Part shown: piece by piece, positions 22,589 to 34,901 of the stretch
Layout of the letters: each line of letters starts with the position of its first letter
Position numbering within the stretch: the stretch's first letter is position 1
NCBI RefSeq assembly: GCF_036320965.1
Contig: NC_092226.1
Location: 22,098,002-22,162,001 of the forward strand
Source of the DNA: Panulirus ornatus
Taxonomy: Eukaryota; Arthropoda; Malacostraca; Decapoda; Palinuridae
Reading direction: 5' to 3'
Length of the DNA stretch: 64,000 nt
Notes under the pieces: generated by a model
Seen by the model: only the letters and a program-made list of their open reading frames with translations
Databases searched by the model: none
What the model was told of the DNA's origin: nothing
Program-made: the position numbers and the translations under genes

Positions 22589-23645
22589 ACAAGAGAACAA
22601 ATGGGAACATAGGTGAAGGGGGCAAAGGGGGAAGTAATAATAGGTATATGATGAAGTGAGAAGATGGAATGAGTATTTTGAAGGTTTGTGGCAGATGTAG
22701 GGTGTTTTGGTCAGGGCGATATGTGAAGTGAGAGGGTCAGGGAGAATGGTTTGGTTAAGAGAGAAGAGGTAGAAAGCTGTGGGGAAGATGAAATCCGGCA
22801 AGGTGGTGGGTTAGGATAGTATTGCAGAAGAATTTGTTAAGAAAGGGGATGACTGTGTTGTTGTGTGGTTGGTAAGGATATTTAGTGTATGTATGGATCA
22901 TGGTGAAGTGCATGAGGATTGGCAGAATGCATGCTTAGTGCCATTGTAGAAAGGCAAAGGGGATAATGGTGAGTGTTCAAACTACAGAGGCATAAGTTTG
23001 TTATGTATTCCTGGGAAATTTTATGGGAGGGTATTGATTGAGAGGGTGAAGGCATGTACAGAGCATCAGATTGGGAAAGAGCGGTGCGTTTTCAAACGCT
23101 GTATAGGATGTATGGATCAAGTGCTTGCTTTGAAGAATGTGTGTGAGAAATACTTAGAGAAACAGATGGATTTGTATGCAGCATTTATGGATCTGGAGAA
23201 GGCATATGTTAGGGTTGATATAGATGCCTTGTGGAAGGTCTTAAGAGTATATGTTATGGGAGGTAAGCTGCTAGAAGCAATGAAAAGTTTTCACCATGGA
23301 TATAAGGCATCTGTAGGGGTAGGAAGAGTGGAAAGTGATTGGTTCCCTGTGAAGTTTGGTCTGTGGCAAAGGTGTGTGATGTCCCCATGTTAGTTTAATT
23401 TGTTTATGGATGGGGTGGTTAGGGAGGTAAATGCAAGAGTTATGGAGAGGGGCAAGTATGCAGTCTGTTGGAGATGAGAGGGCCTGGAAAGTGAGTCAGT
23501 TGTTGTTCGCCAATGATACAGCTTTGGTTGCTGATTCAGGTGAGAAACTGCAGAAGTTGGCAACTGAGTTTGGAAAAGTGTGTGAAAGGAGAAAGTTGAG
23601 AGTGAATGTGAATAAGAGCAAGGTTATTAGGTTCAGTTAGGTTAA
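22589..23645 (+). mobile_element. RTE-like RT fragment, plus
   Basis: Plus-strand reading gives the linker (REQMGT), then ISLLCIPGKFYGRVL near 23000, AFMDLEKAYVRVD (motif A, 23180), a damaged motif B near 23370, and LLFANDTALVA at 23500, where the FADD pair is changed to FAND. It ends after NKSKVIRFS. The catalytic change and several stops make it dead. Confidence 0.82.
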
Positions 23646-23651
23646 GGGACC

Positions 23652-24400
23652 TTTACTGGAACCAGTCACTCTCCTCTCTTCCTACTCGTACATATGCCCT
23701 TACATCCTTTATAAAAAGTTTTCACTACTTCTAGGAGCTTAACCTCCCACAAAACATCTTTATAAACCCTATCATCCCTATCATATGCCTTCTCCAAGTT
23801 CATAAATGCTACGTACAAATCCATCTGTTTTTCCAAGTACTTCTCGCACACACATTCTTCAAAGCAAACATCTGATCCAAATGTCCTCTACTGCTTATGA
23901 AACCACTCTGCTTCACCCCAATCTAATGCTGTGTACATGCCTTCACCTTCTTGATCAATACCCTCCCAGACAATTTTCCAGAAATACTCAACAAACTTAT
24001 GCCTTTGTAGTTTGAACACTTACCTTTATCCCCTTTGCCTATGTACAGTGGCACTGTACATGCATTCCTTCAATCTTCAGGCACTTCCATCCGCTGCCAA
24101 ATCCACTCCCAGGTATCTAAAACACTTCACCTCCTCCAGTTTTTTCTCCATTCAAACTTACCTCCCAATTGACTTATCCCTCAACCCTACTGTACCTCAT
24201 AACCTTGTTCTTATTCACATTTACTCTCATCTTTCTTCTTTCGCTCACTTTACCAACTTAACAACCCCATCCATAAATCAAACAACCATGGAGATATCAC
24301 GCACCCCTTCCGTAAACCGACATTCACTGAGAACCAATCACTTTCCACTCTTCCTACACGTACACATGCCTTATATCCATGGTAAAAACTTTTCATTGCT
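23652..24400 (-). mobile_element. RTE-like RT mosaic with internal deletions, minus
   Basis: This is reverse-complement RT sequence in shuffled order. The motif A to ISLL region occupies 23652-24085. It jumps at about 24088 to the 'ccgctgccaaatccactccc' region that precedes motif E, then at about 24258 back to the motif B region (24260-24400). Each junction joins non-adjacent parts of the LINE, so at least two deletion or recombination events occurred. Confidence 0.72.
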
Positions 24401-24433
24401 TTAACATCTATTGTTTCCAAAGTCTTTGAATTC

Positions 24434-25620
24434 CTCCTCAACTTTCATAAGGTGAGATTCATTGATGATAGGCTCTCCTATCTTACTAATATATGGTCAT
24501 CATTCCAGAAAGATTCTGGGGAATCTTATGTAGATGCCCTTGATATATCCAAAGCCTTTGACAGGGTGTGGCCTTGGAGTCTCATCTCTAAACTCTGCAG
24601 CCTCACTTTACTCCCTCATATCTAGATTTCTCTTTGACAAGTCTATCTCCATATTTGTTAATGGGTCAGCCTCTCCCTCTTTCTCAGTCAAGAGTTGTGT
24701 CCCTCAAGGTTCTGACATGTCTCCTACAGTTTTTATCCTTTTTATCAGAGATTTTCTTTCATTTACTAATAACCAAATGCATGCATTTGCTGATGACTGA
24801 ATCCTGCATTCCTTCAAATTTGCTTCTTCTTCTCTCACTCAATCTGCATTTCATTTCAACACAGCTTCCTCAGTGAACTCAGATTTGGAGAGGAAATCTT
24901 AGTAGGGTAAGGACCTAGTTTCTGCCCATTTTCTCTCTCCTTTGACAGATCTGTAAGTCACCCTTTGACTCAGTGAACCTACTTGGTATTACTGTGATAT
25001 CCTCTAAAAAAGCTTCACGGTACAGAAATAGCAAAGTCTTCCTTCAAGAAACGGAGTCCTGTTTAGATGTTGAAATTTATTTTCTTGTGAACTGTTATTC
25101 CATTTATACAAAGGAGTGATCCATCCTCATAAGGGGTACTGTTCTCACATCTGGGTTGGTTCTAAATCTGCATCCTTACTTGACAGAAGTTAGTCAAAAG
25201 CAGTCTAAGTAATCAACTCTCTCAGGCTAACTTCCAGACTTGACGTACTTGCCTTATGCTGCAGTGTCCCCTATCTATAGGTATTATTTTGGTTTTTGCT
25301 CTGAAGAGCTGGCTGCTTGTGCACTCCCACCACTAGCTAAATCACACGATACTTGGCAAGCTACTTTATCATAGGATTACTGTGTGGCTGTTGGCCTCTC
25401 ATGGATGGGCTTTGGAACTCTTTTTCCCTCTCATGCATTTTCCAATAACTATGACCTGTACTTGCTAACAGACAGGATTTTCACCTCGTGCAAAGTTTGT
25501 GAATACCTTTGCTCATTTTCTTTTTTTTTTCTTATTAACCTCTTTTTATTTCAATTAAGGCCTGCCTAGATGTGGACTTTTGTTCTTGATTCGAGCTTCT
25601 AGTGTAACAAAAAAAAGAAA
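24434..25620 (+). mobile_element. Jockey-like LINE RT and 3' end
   Basis: Plus-strand reading gives DALDISKAFDRVW (motif A) at about 24534, SRFLFDKSISIFVNG, then CVPQGSDMSPTVFILF (motif B) near 24695, and HAFADD (motif C) at 24785 followed by a stop. After that come SVNLLGITV-like sequence near 24975 and a C-terminal FPSHAFSNNYDL segment near 25430. It ends near an A-rich tail (aacaaaaaaaagaaaaaag, 25606-25624). Same family as the minus copies at 16090 and 19265. Confidence 0.78.
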
Positions 25621-25629
25621 AAAGTATGT

Positions 25630-26880
25630 CATCTAGATTGCCTAAGATGTGCTCAAACGAAGTGGTTGAATGATGAAATAAATTAGAAGATTCATGGCCA
25701 GTCAAAGAAAAACATTATTTCATGTTAGTTGTTTCACCAGATTGGTCTCCTAAACACTTAAATACATCTTATAAACCATATTATTAAATGGGAGGGAAAT
25801 ACATCAGAATTATTAAACAAACAAGAAGCAGATGATATATTTCTCAGCTTACCCAAGGAGAAATAAAGGACTTGTGGTGAATGCGAACAGAAAGCAAATT
25901 CCCTTGCTATTTGCTACCACAGAAAGGTTAATTTCTTCTTAAGTAAATTTAGAACAAGATTATATGTTTCTTGGTTGTTTTATCATTTTCATATGATGTC
26001 TTTTCATGTCATGAGGGAAATAGTTTTTCATGTTCTGATTTTAGTATTTAAGCAATATTTTGGCTTGGAGGAAATCGATCTCATGATAGCACTAGGGTAA
26101 AATGTTTGAGTTTTTTCCTTGGCTACAATTATTTCTCTTGATTTATAACTAACTTTGCTTAGGTGACTCATATAGATTCAACTTTGGGAGCCTTGATGCT
26201 GTATACTGTGTTATTCTTGTGTATTTTAGGTAATTTTAAATACTGATGTTCACCTTTCTTTCACCATGTTCCTAGCATTCATCACATCAAACCTAACACT
26301 TAGTTATGTAGGTTTTCTCTGTACATCATAGGCATTGTAAAGAGGGTTGACAGAAATATGCCATGCATCCTAACTGTGCATTAACAGTGAGATGGAGTGT
26401 TTCATGAAAGGAGTTCCTACCCATTTACAGCTTGATAATGAAAGTAACTTAACTGAGCATGTATTATTTTAAGAATTACTGTACTTTGTTCCCTTAAATA
26501 TGACCTTCAAGCATTAAGCTAGTGATGTGAATTTGCTGCCCCAAAGAGGGCAAGGAAAATGATGTCTTTAGAACAGAGGACTTATGTGATTGCCTTACCC
26601 ATGTTGATACTGCACGTGATTGCCTTACTCATATTGGTACTGCAGCATCAGTTAGGAGGCTCTTTAATGTTAGAGTCAACAGTGTGAGCCATAGAGAAGA
26701 ATGAAGCAGCCTTTTGTGTGTCGTAGCTGGCCAGCTGCTTTGTGGGAGCACAGAGGCCGAACTTTGTGCATTAGGGAATGATGTATTGCCATTGTTTCAT
26801 GCAGTATTATATCTTCATTTTTTGTGTACAATTTTGTGCATCAGTTTTTTATACTTCTGTAGAATAAGCGTGTTGTTTCT
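25630..26880 (+). other. Intron 3, quiet stretch
   Basis: I see no gene, RNA or transposon motif. A short internal repetition 'gtgattgccttac.catNttgNtactgca' occurs near 26588 and 26617. Confidence 0.5.
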
Positions 26881-26889
26881 GCCAAGTAT

Positions 26890-27180
26890 TTATTTTAAAG
26901 TGGTCACAGTAGGACTAACAGTTTGTCTCGGGATCACTTTCTCAAAGTCCATATTTCCCACAAGGCTAGCACATTGCTGGTTTTCCCAGCAACAGGAATT
27001 TCCAGGAATGTAACTCCACAGTTGGCAAGAAACCTCTGTACATTGCTTTTCAATGATATGCATGGAGGCATCAGCACCCATGTAGTTGAGCACTGTCAAC
27101 TTTCCTTTGATGCTGAGGCTCTCAGGTTTGGGTCCCTTCCTGCTAGAGGACTTGAGGAACTTAAGGGACCTGAGTAGCTT
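26890..27180 (-). mobile_element. Possible pogo/Tigger-like CENP-B HTH fragment
   Basis: A 143-codon minus frame (27321-26890) contains SSRKGPKPESLSIKGKLTVLNYM. Its S-L-S-I-K-x-K-L-x-V-L pattern resembles the first helix of the CENP-B/psq DNA-binding domain of pogo-type transposases. It continues with a plausible but degraded helix and ends GNMDFEKV. No DDE domain or terminal repeats are visible. It could also be a chance frame. Confidence 0.35.
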
Positions 27181-27439
27181 GTCTTTAAAAACACAGTAAG
27201 CTTGTAATAACGGTAAAACACGAGAATGCAGAATGACTGGACAGAACACCGACACACAGTACACCCATGGTGGGTGCTGCTTGGTAATTGGTGATGCCAT
27301 TCTCTCGAGGTAGACTTTCATTGCATTGTTGTATGTTTCCCATTAATGGGTAGTTGGAGACATGCCAAATTAATGCAAAATTTGAGCTATTAAATGCCAA
27401 GTTATGAAGGGTTTTTTTGTACATATATTTATATTTTCG

Positions 27440-27660
27440 CTCTATCCACTGTGCACCCTTCACCCTCCTGCACTTTCAGGCCCCAAGCACTTAAAATAAT
27501 ATTCACTGCGTCATTCCATATCCAATTCCATCTCCCTTTTCTCCTTATCCCCTCCACTTCTGATGCATGTCTCTTCTACTTACTTATTTTCTCCATATGT
27601 TCATACCATTTGAACACACCTTCTCAACCAACACTTGCATGCTGTTTCCTTCATTAGCAA
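27440..27660 (-). mobile_element. Old RTE C-terminal fragment
   Basis: The reverse complement matches the RTE C-terminal block: 'caccctcctgca..ttcaggcccc', then 'ccaattccatctcccttttctccttNtcccctccacttctgatgca', then 'ttctccatatgttcataccattt'. It is diverged from both A and B copies. Confidence 0.65.
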
Positions 27661-27869
27661 AGTAGCACCATTAACGGACGAAGAAATGGCTTCATTCATT
27701 CTCTTTCTTTCTGTAACTGTCATGTTTAATACAATGAAACCACAGCCTCTGTAACTGAGCTCCACCAGCTTAAGGTTACACCACAAGTGAAAATTCACCT
27801 TGAACAAGGCTCTGTTATCATTGGTTGATAAAATAAAGTACAGTCTTGTTGAAAAACTTCTTGCTTCAA

Positions 27870-28070
27870 AATAGTCTACATTGTTCCTGCTACAGAGTGA
27901 AATATATTCAAGTTTGGTGATGTGTATATTTGTCTATGTGGGGAGACTGCAGGGTAGTTGAGTAATAAATGTTCACCATCTTCATTGTGGTAGTTACACT
28001 GTGGACATAATAGGGTCTTGTGATATGAAGAAATAGTGTGTGTACGTGTTGGAATGATTGCAGAGTGCAT
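27870..28070 (-). mobile_element. LINE C-terminal zinc-knuckle fragment
   Basis: A 64-codon minus frame contains TLLCPQCNYHNEDGEHLLLNYPAVSPHR. The CPxC...E-H-L-L-L-x-(C/Y)-P pattern is the Cys/His knuckle at the C-terminus of Jockey/I/R1-type LINE proteins; the last Cys is replaced by Tyr. No RT part is attached. Confidence 0.6.
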
Positions 28071-28079
28071 ACAGGAAAG

Positions 28080-29245
28080 ACTAAATTGTATATATTTGGG
28101 GATTGTAATTTCTGATTGGTGTATGTCTGGTTGGGTAATGTTTACAGTTAAGGTGGGTGGATGGTTGCTTAGTGCTTATCAGGGTCATTTTCATGTGGAT
28201 GCGTTTTGTTGGAAAGTTTTTCATGCTTCACAATTAAATTTTTCCGGGAAATGTCTTCTTTTTTCTGAACTGGAAGGTCTTCAAATCTGACTGGTGGATC
28301 CCTCGTAGTCAGAACTTTAGTTGACCTATGTTCCCATTAGAATTTTTCCAGGCTATAGAGTAGTCATATTTTTCTTGTTTATTGGAAAAGTGAGAGAGAC
28401 TCTTGTTTGGTTTTGCCTAGCCAGTATGGATAAGTGGTCCTTTCCAGTCATATAGACTTATTTGCCATATGGTTATAAGCATATTCCTTTGATGGACTCT
28501 TTCACCACCAGGCTTAGAAAAAAAAAAAATCTCCCTTGAACATAGACAAAGTGTGCCAAGGATTCTTAACTATCTCTTCTAACAAATTATTCATTGTTAC
28601 ATAGTTTACTGAAATGACATAAATGTTACTGCTATCAATGGGCACATTCCAGTAACATGGCATACAGAGTTTGTTGCCTGCTTATGCTAACTACCTACAT
28701 TATTTGTGGAAGTGGAAAGCCTTTTTACTTTTTTTTCCTCTATATGATATCTGGTATCCAAAAGGACCCTGGACAAGAATTTCAGTCATATTTCCTTTGC
28801 TTGCTTTGTTTAGGTTCTGACAAAATCTCTCTTATATTGTGTTCTCTGAACATTTAGGATGGAGACTAAACTTAAGAGTGAGGTAGAGTTTCAAAGAGAA
28901 TGTGATTGGAAGTTTCAGGAGGTACAACTATACTTTTTGCATTCTGTTATTCTCTCTTCAACTCCCCAAAACACTTAATAAATACTATATATATCCATAT
29001 TACTTTATTTTTTTTTTTTTTCCAATTCTTATGACCTCTCTGTATTTAACCAACATATCCATGTTCTTTGTGTCCATGCTGCACCATATTTTTTATTACA
29101 GATTCTTGTCTCCATGCTTCAGAATTGCATTATTTTCATTCTTGATTTCTTCAGTGCATTGCTGATTTGATCAAAGAATTTTCATGCATATTATTCTGTA
29201 TTATTGGTCTTCTGAGCACATTAATGGGAAACCTTTTAATTCCAG
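28080..29245 (+). other. Intron 3, last part, up to acceptor
   Basis: There are no recognisable features apart from A- and T-rich tracts. The intron ends with 'ccttttaattccag', a good polypyrimidine acceptor, at 29245. Confidence 0.6.
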
Positions 29246-29421
29246 GTGTGATTGCTCTTAATGGGTTGCTGTACGTAGTTGGTGGAGATGATGGTACCTC
29301 TAACTTGGCATCGGTGGAGGTTTACAACCCTAAAACAGATGTTTGGACTCTTTTGCCTGCACACATGGGTATTGGGAGATCCTATGCAGGTGTAGCTATT
29401 ATTGATAAACCGGGTTTCTGA
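29246..29421 (+). CDS. kel: KLHL2/3-type Kelch protein terminal exon (blade 6)
   Basis: This terminal exon completes the split Gly and encodes VIALNGLLYVVGGDDGTSN, LASVEVYNPKTDVWTLLP, then MGIGRSYAGVAIIDKPGF and TGA at 29419-29421. It is the sixth Kelch blade: LYVVGGDDG and GRSYAGVAII are hallmarks of the C-terminus of KLHL2/KLHL3. The protein ends about ten residues after the last strand, as expected, so the propeller is complete at this end. Frame joining to exon 19841-19981 (phase 1) is exact. Together the four exons give 190 residues with no stop or frameshift, so the gene appears intact despite introns packed with transposons. Confidence 0.95.
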
Positions 29422-29990
29422 GACGAGGCTGAAGGTGCAGGGGAGTGACTGCTGTGATTATTGATCTTCACTATGTTTAGTAACCTTTGGACTACATTGG
29501 AGTTTTGATGCTATAAGGTATTCTGAGGTGAACTGAGTTACCTTACACTCTTCATTTGGTGAAACAAAGAATCTTTGACAGTTTAACTTGTATCACCCAT
29601 GTTAAAAGCTCTTGATTATAGACTGTAGTTCTTTGTATGTTATTACACATCAGACATTATTCAGTACCATTCTTTAGTCCATCTTAGAGCTGAGTGAAGA
29701 ACTGATCTGCTTCATGAGAATAATGGTTTAGATTAGATAAATTAACTTTGAATTTAAAAAGAGCTTATTTTTTTATTGTTTAACTTTTATATGAAAAGTA
29801 ACAAAGTAGATTCAGTTTATGATAAAAAGAAAGTATCATTTTGTATGAATTAGGATAGTTTTTCGATATATGATATTTTTACACAAGAAATTTGTTTGGA
29901 AGTACATCAATACATGGACTGTTCATTACGCCAGGGACCAAAACTTTGATAACGTAGATGAACAATTGGTAATAATAAAAAAAAATTGGA
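29422..29990 (+). other. Probable 3' UTR of the Kelch gene
   Basis: AT-rich sequence follows the stop codon without transposon motifs. The first canonical AATAAA lies about 550 bp downstream, which would give a 3' UTR of about 0.57 kb. The end is inferred, not seen; later AATAAA hexamers at 30534 and 31857 are alternatives. Confidence 0.5.
29974..29979 (+). promoter_or_regulatory. Candidate polyadenylation signal AATAAA
   Basis: This is a canonical hexamer inside 'aataataaaaaaaaattgg', with a T-rich region downstream (30001-30080). It is the first one after the Kelch stop codon. Confidence 0.45.
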
Positions 29991-31559
29991 TTTGATTCAT
30001 GCTTTTACCATCCAGTTGTGTATAATATATAATCATTCATCAAGACTCATAGATTATGAAAAATTGCTTTACATTACTATATTCTTTGTCCTGTCATGGA
30101 AGTAACTTGTGAGGTGTTGAGTTCCTGTATAAAACACACCTGTTACCTTCATTCCAAAATTGTCATTCTGAGAATAATGACTAACAGTATCTCGTACGCA
30201 AAGCACAAGGTATACATCCATTTTGAAATAATGACTAACATTATCCTGTAGGCAAAGCGTAAGGTATACATCCATCCTGAAATCCCCATTATATCTGTTG
30301 TCTATTAATGATATTTGTCCATATTAGCCAAAACATTTATGATCTTTTGACTAAAATTCAGTCTTTGCTCAAGATGGTATAGATAGTGAATCAGATCCAT
30401 TTGATATCGAAAGGAATAGCTCTGGATAATTTTGACTAAACCTATTTCCAGAAAACTTTTACTAAACTTAGTAAGCCCTTTTATTTATTTTCAAGGTTGC
30501 ATATACCATGCAAAAAGAAAAGTGACACATTAGAATAAAATCATTGTTGGCCTCAGGATTGAATAGGGTGACCGTGACAGTGTCTCCTTATGAAGCAATG
30601 GTCCTGAAAGTCCTAGAGGCTTGATTTGTGGTTTCCTGTGTAGTATAAACAATTTTGCAGCATACTAAATTTCAAATTGTTTGAGGCAAAATCTGGATTT
30701 TGCAGTGATCATGCAGTTTCTTAACATGTGATCTTAAGTAAAATTACATATCCCAGTGTAGTAATGCAGTGATCATGCAGTTTCTTTGCGTGACCTTCCA
30801 CTGACTTGCAGAAAAAACATACAAAAGCCAGCAAGATAGAATTTAGTCTAATATGGTTGGTGAGGCTGTGCAGTGGTCCAGCACTTCAGTGGATGTCAAG
30901 CTTTACTCCATTGGTCCAGGTTGCTGTCTTTTCTTTCTTCTTCACTCACTTGGTGGCCTCTGGCATTGGGACAAATATACAATTTGTCCACCTCACACAA
31001 CACTTAACACCATATAACACTTGTTCTTTGTAATTCTAGATTTTTTTTTTTATTTACCAATTTGCACTGTATGGAGAGGGAGTTTTACACTCGTGGGGTC
31101 CCATCTCTTGAACATTCTCTGCTTTCATACAACTTCTTAAATTTCTGTATGCAGTCTTATTTACCATGTCTTCATTCATTTTGTTCCATTTATCCTGTAC
31201 TCATACTGTAATAGTACGTCACATCATTATATTTTTACAAGTTTCTTGTTTAATTTCATGTTAAATCCTCTGGTTATTCTATTCCCACATCTTTTGAAGA
31301 ACTATTCCTAGTCTGCATCATCATTCCATTTTAAAAACTTAAAGGGTGTGCTCTTGTCTCTTCTAATCTTGTTCCATCTAAGGTTGGGAAATTTAAGGCC
31401 TCTCACTATTCCTTGTAACTCGACTCTCTTAATTTTGGTACCATCTTATTTGCTTCTTTTTTTTCTTGTTATTACTATATATGATTATTTGTGGGTTACA
31501 GGGAGTGAGTTATACAATTGTGTTGCTCCATCTCTTAATCTTGTATGTTTGCACCATGT
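29991..31559. other. Downstream flank, few features
   Basis: No coding family is recognised. It contains a 54-bp tandem duplication (30173-30280, separate entry) and the repeated phrase 'tgcagtgatcatgcagtttctt' near 30699 and 30768. Confidence 0.5.
30173..30280. repeat. 54-bp tandem duplication
   Basis: The units start at 30173 and 30227 with 'aataatgactaaca.tat'. Both contain 'g.caaagc..aaggtatacatccat'. They differ at a handful of positions. Confidence 0.88.
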
Positions 31560-31740
31560 CTTTATCCTTTCTGTGTTTACACACAAACACAAACACCCCA
31601 GCTTGAGCCAGGTATTCCATTTATGGACCAACCACAGGGGTAGGATGAGCAGCTGGGCCAACAGCTGTAATTAGGATTTGAACCCATACTTATGCTGATT
31701 GTAGTCAGTGCTTACCATTACTCCATAAAAGCCCTGTCTT
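31560..31740 (-). mobile_element. tRNA-derived SINE with A and B boxes
   Basis: Read on the minus strand, 'gagtaatggtaagca' (31723-31709) fits a tRNA A box. GGTTCAAATCC (31684-31674) is a near-perfect B box, about 35 bp apart, as in a tRNA gene. The tRNA-like head is followed by 'taattacagctgttggccc' and a unique body running left to the CA-rich stretch near 31580. The head starts near 31736. The left boundary is uncertain; related sequence may extend to about 31490. Confidence 0.72.
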
Positions 31741-31879
31741 TTGGCAAAATGTCTGCATAAGTACTTCCACCTGAAGAGAGCAAAAAATGAATGAAGTTAC
31801 GTAGAACATGGTAAAAATCCAAAGACAATTTACATATGTGAATCAAGCTAAAAACAATAAAAAGAGATTGGCCCCTTTA

Positions 31880-32990
31880 AGGTAGGAGATAGTCACAAAA
31901 TTACCTCAAGGGAATATGCAAGGTGATCACTGAACAAGATGTTAATATTGTGTTCAAAAGGTAAGGAGAAGTTGGAAGCCATCACAGAAAATGCACGCAT
32001 GGATATTAACATACCAGACGATGATACAATCAAAGTGATTGAAAAACTCAAAAGATGATTTGGCTCCAGGACCAGATGGAATCCCAACCATATTCCTCAG
32101 AAAGACAAAAGCAGCAGTTGTAGTACCAGTGATTTTATTATTGAGGCGAAGTCCGCATGAAAGCAAAATTGCAGGTATCCACAATTGGCACGTGTGACAC
32201 CGATACATAAAGGAAGAGTCAAGCTAATACTTTAACAATACAGATCAGTTAGCTTGACTTTGTTCGAAATTTGTCTTTAAAAGGGTGATAAAGGTACATA
32301 TATTTAGCCATCTAATCAAGAACAGCTAATAATGGAAGGACAGTATGGATTTGTGCCATATATAAACCCAGTTATTAGCTCATTATAGTAACTTGTATGT
32401 CAGTTTAATTCAAGAAAAAAGAATGGATACTGTTTTTCTAGAATATGCAAAAGCACTCAAACAAAATCCTGTCGTTCATTTTGTTGAGACTAGCTAAACA
32501 ACTTATAGGGTTAAGATAGGAAGATGGATTAAAGTTTCTGATCAGAAAGTTCATAGTGGTAGCAAATGGTACTATATCATATCTGTGGTACCACAGGGAA
32601 CAGTTTTAGCCTCAGTACTCTTTGTAATAATATCAGACATGGAAATCAAAGTAAAGGAGAGCATAGTTTAAAGCTTTCCTGATGACAGAGAAAATGTAAG
32701 CAAACTAATTGGATTGGAAATTGGTCAAAAGAGGATACAAAAAGACTTCGACATAATTTCCAAATTTTCAGAAGTGAACCAGACAAAATATGATGATGAA
32801 GAATTTAAGGAATTAAAATATGAAACAAGGAAGAATATATTAGTGATACCATTTAAAAGACTAACAAAGGAACTGATAGAAAGTAAAAGAAATTTAATGA
32901 ATTTGGGTGTCATCATGAGAATTTAGATTTCAGAGAACATACTGAGATGATATTGATAACAGTATCGAGTGACTGGTGGTATGATTCTAT
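31880..32990 (+). mobile_element. LINE RT fragment of a second, CR1/Rex-like type
   Basis: Broken plus frames read DDLAPGPDGIPTIFLRK near 32055, the disrupted A-motif region near 32440, VVPQGTVLASVLFVII (motif B) at 32590, SFPDDRENVSK (motif C, with the catalytic pair preceded by P) at 32675, then a 70-codon lysine-rich segment to 32926. The VPQGTVL form of motif B and the flanking residues differ from the adjacent element at 33000-38828 (GVPQGSVL), so this is a separate family or a distant relative. Confidence 0.65.
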
Positions 32991-34901
32991 GAACTTTTGC
33001 TGCTCCAGGCACTAAATTTGCTCGATAGTGCCCTAACCCAATTAGTCGAGAAACCTACTTGCAATGAGAATATATCAAATTTAGTCCCAACTAAAAAGAA
33101 GGATCTTGTTAATGTTAAAGTTGGAGAAAAGTTTGGTTCAAGTGATTACCAAAAAGTTACTTTTGAGGTTGCTTTCAACATTACATGGAATGTTGGTCAA
33201 CATGACAGTCATGAGAATATACCCAATTTTAAACAGGCAGATTTTAATGATCTTCGCACTGCTCTAGACAGGAAACCTGGAATGATGTGGTTAATGAAAA
33301 CATGAACATGGCTTGGGAGCACACTTGCCAGTGCATAGTAGATGGACTGTTTGTAAAACAAAGCCAAGGTGGTGGAACAGTGAAAATGAAAAATGCCTGT
33401 TGGCTAAGAAAGTAGCTCATAAGAAACTCAAAGAGACCTGTAACATTCATGATAAAGTTATGTAAATTTTCATAAAGAAAGCAAGAGTTATACAACAAAG
33501 TAAACATCATTATGAAGCTTATATTGTTGCAGTCAAAGAAACCATAAGGAGTTTTACAGTTATGTTAAGAGGCATGAGAGTCATTACCCAGTCAATCGGT
33601 CCATTAATTATGGGAAAAGGAGTCTTGGTTCAAGACAAAAAAGCAATGACAAAAGTCTTAAATTACATTTTCGCATCTGTATTTGTGATAGAAGACACAG
33701 CCCACGTCCCAAATCCAATTTCATTGATGAGACAGAGCGTTTTTCAACATAAAAGCTGAAGACACACTGTCAGCAATAAAGAGAATGAAAATAAACAAAA
33801 CAGCAGGCCCTGATAAGTTTTATCCATGAACAATGAAAGAACAGAAAGATAAGATGGTTAAGCTTCTGACTGCTCTTTTCAACAAGTCATTTGCTATGGG
33901 AAAAGTTTTAGATGAATGGAAGTTTGCCATTGTAACACAGATTTTGAAAAGAAGTAAAAAGGCACTGCCAGGATTTTATCGTCCAATTAGCTTAACGTCT
34001 GTAACTAGAAAACTCGTGGAAACCCTCATTTGAGACAGCAATAATTTAGAGGACCACCACTTAACAAATGATTCTCAGCATTGCTTTCAATGAAATCACT
34101 CATTTCTGACATATCTACTTGATTTCTTTGTGGATATAATCAGCATGTATGAAGAAAGTAAAGCAGTTGTCATCTATCTAGATTTTCAAAAGATATTTGA
34201 TAATTTTCCTCATCAAAAGTTACTTGTAAAAATTGTGTCACATGACACTGATGAGGTTATACTTTGGTGGATAGGAAATTAACTGAGTGGCTGTAAACAC
34301 AGAGTTGTGATTAATGGTCAAGCCTCAGAATAGTTAGACATAACAAGTGGAGTACCACAAGGATCAGTCTTGAGGCCAGTTTTCTTTCTCATTTATATTA
34401 CTGATACTGATAAAAGGCAGCATTTCAAGATCACAAAATGTGCTGATGACAACATAAAAGCTAAAGACATACTATCAGCAATAAAAAGAATGAAAATAAA
34501 CAAAACAGCAGGCCCTGATAAGTTTTATCCACGAACAATGAAAGAACAGAAACATAGGATGATTAAGCTTCTGACTGCCCTTTTCAACAAGTCATTTGCT
34601 ATGGGAAAAGTTCTAGATGAATGGAAGTTTGCCATTGTAACACTGATTTTGAAAAGAAATAAGAAGTCACTGCCAGGAAATTATGGTCCAATTAGCTTAA
34701 CGTCTGTAACTGGAAAACTCATGGAAACCCTCATTTGAGACAATTGATTTAGAGGAGCACCACTTAATAAATGATTCTCAGCATGGTTTTCGATGAAATT
34801 ACTCATCTCTGACAAATCTACTTGATTTCTTTTTGGATATAATCATTATGTATGAAGAAAGTAAAGCAGTTGTCATCTATCTAGATTTGCAAAAACTATT
34901 T

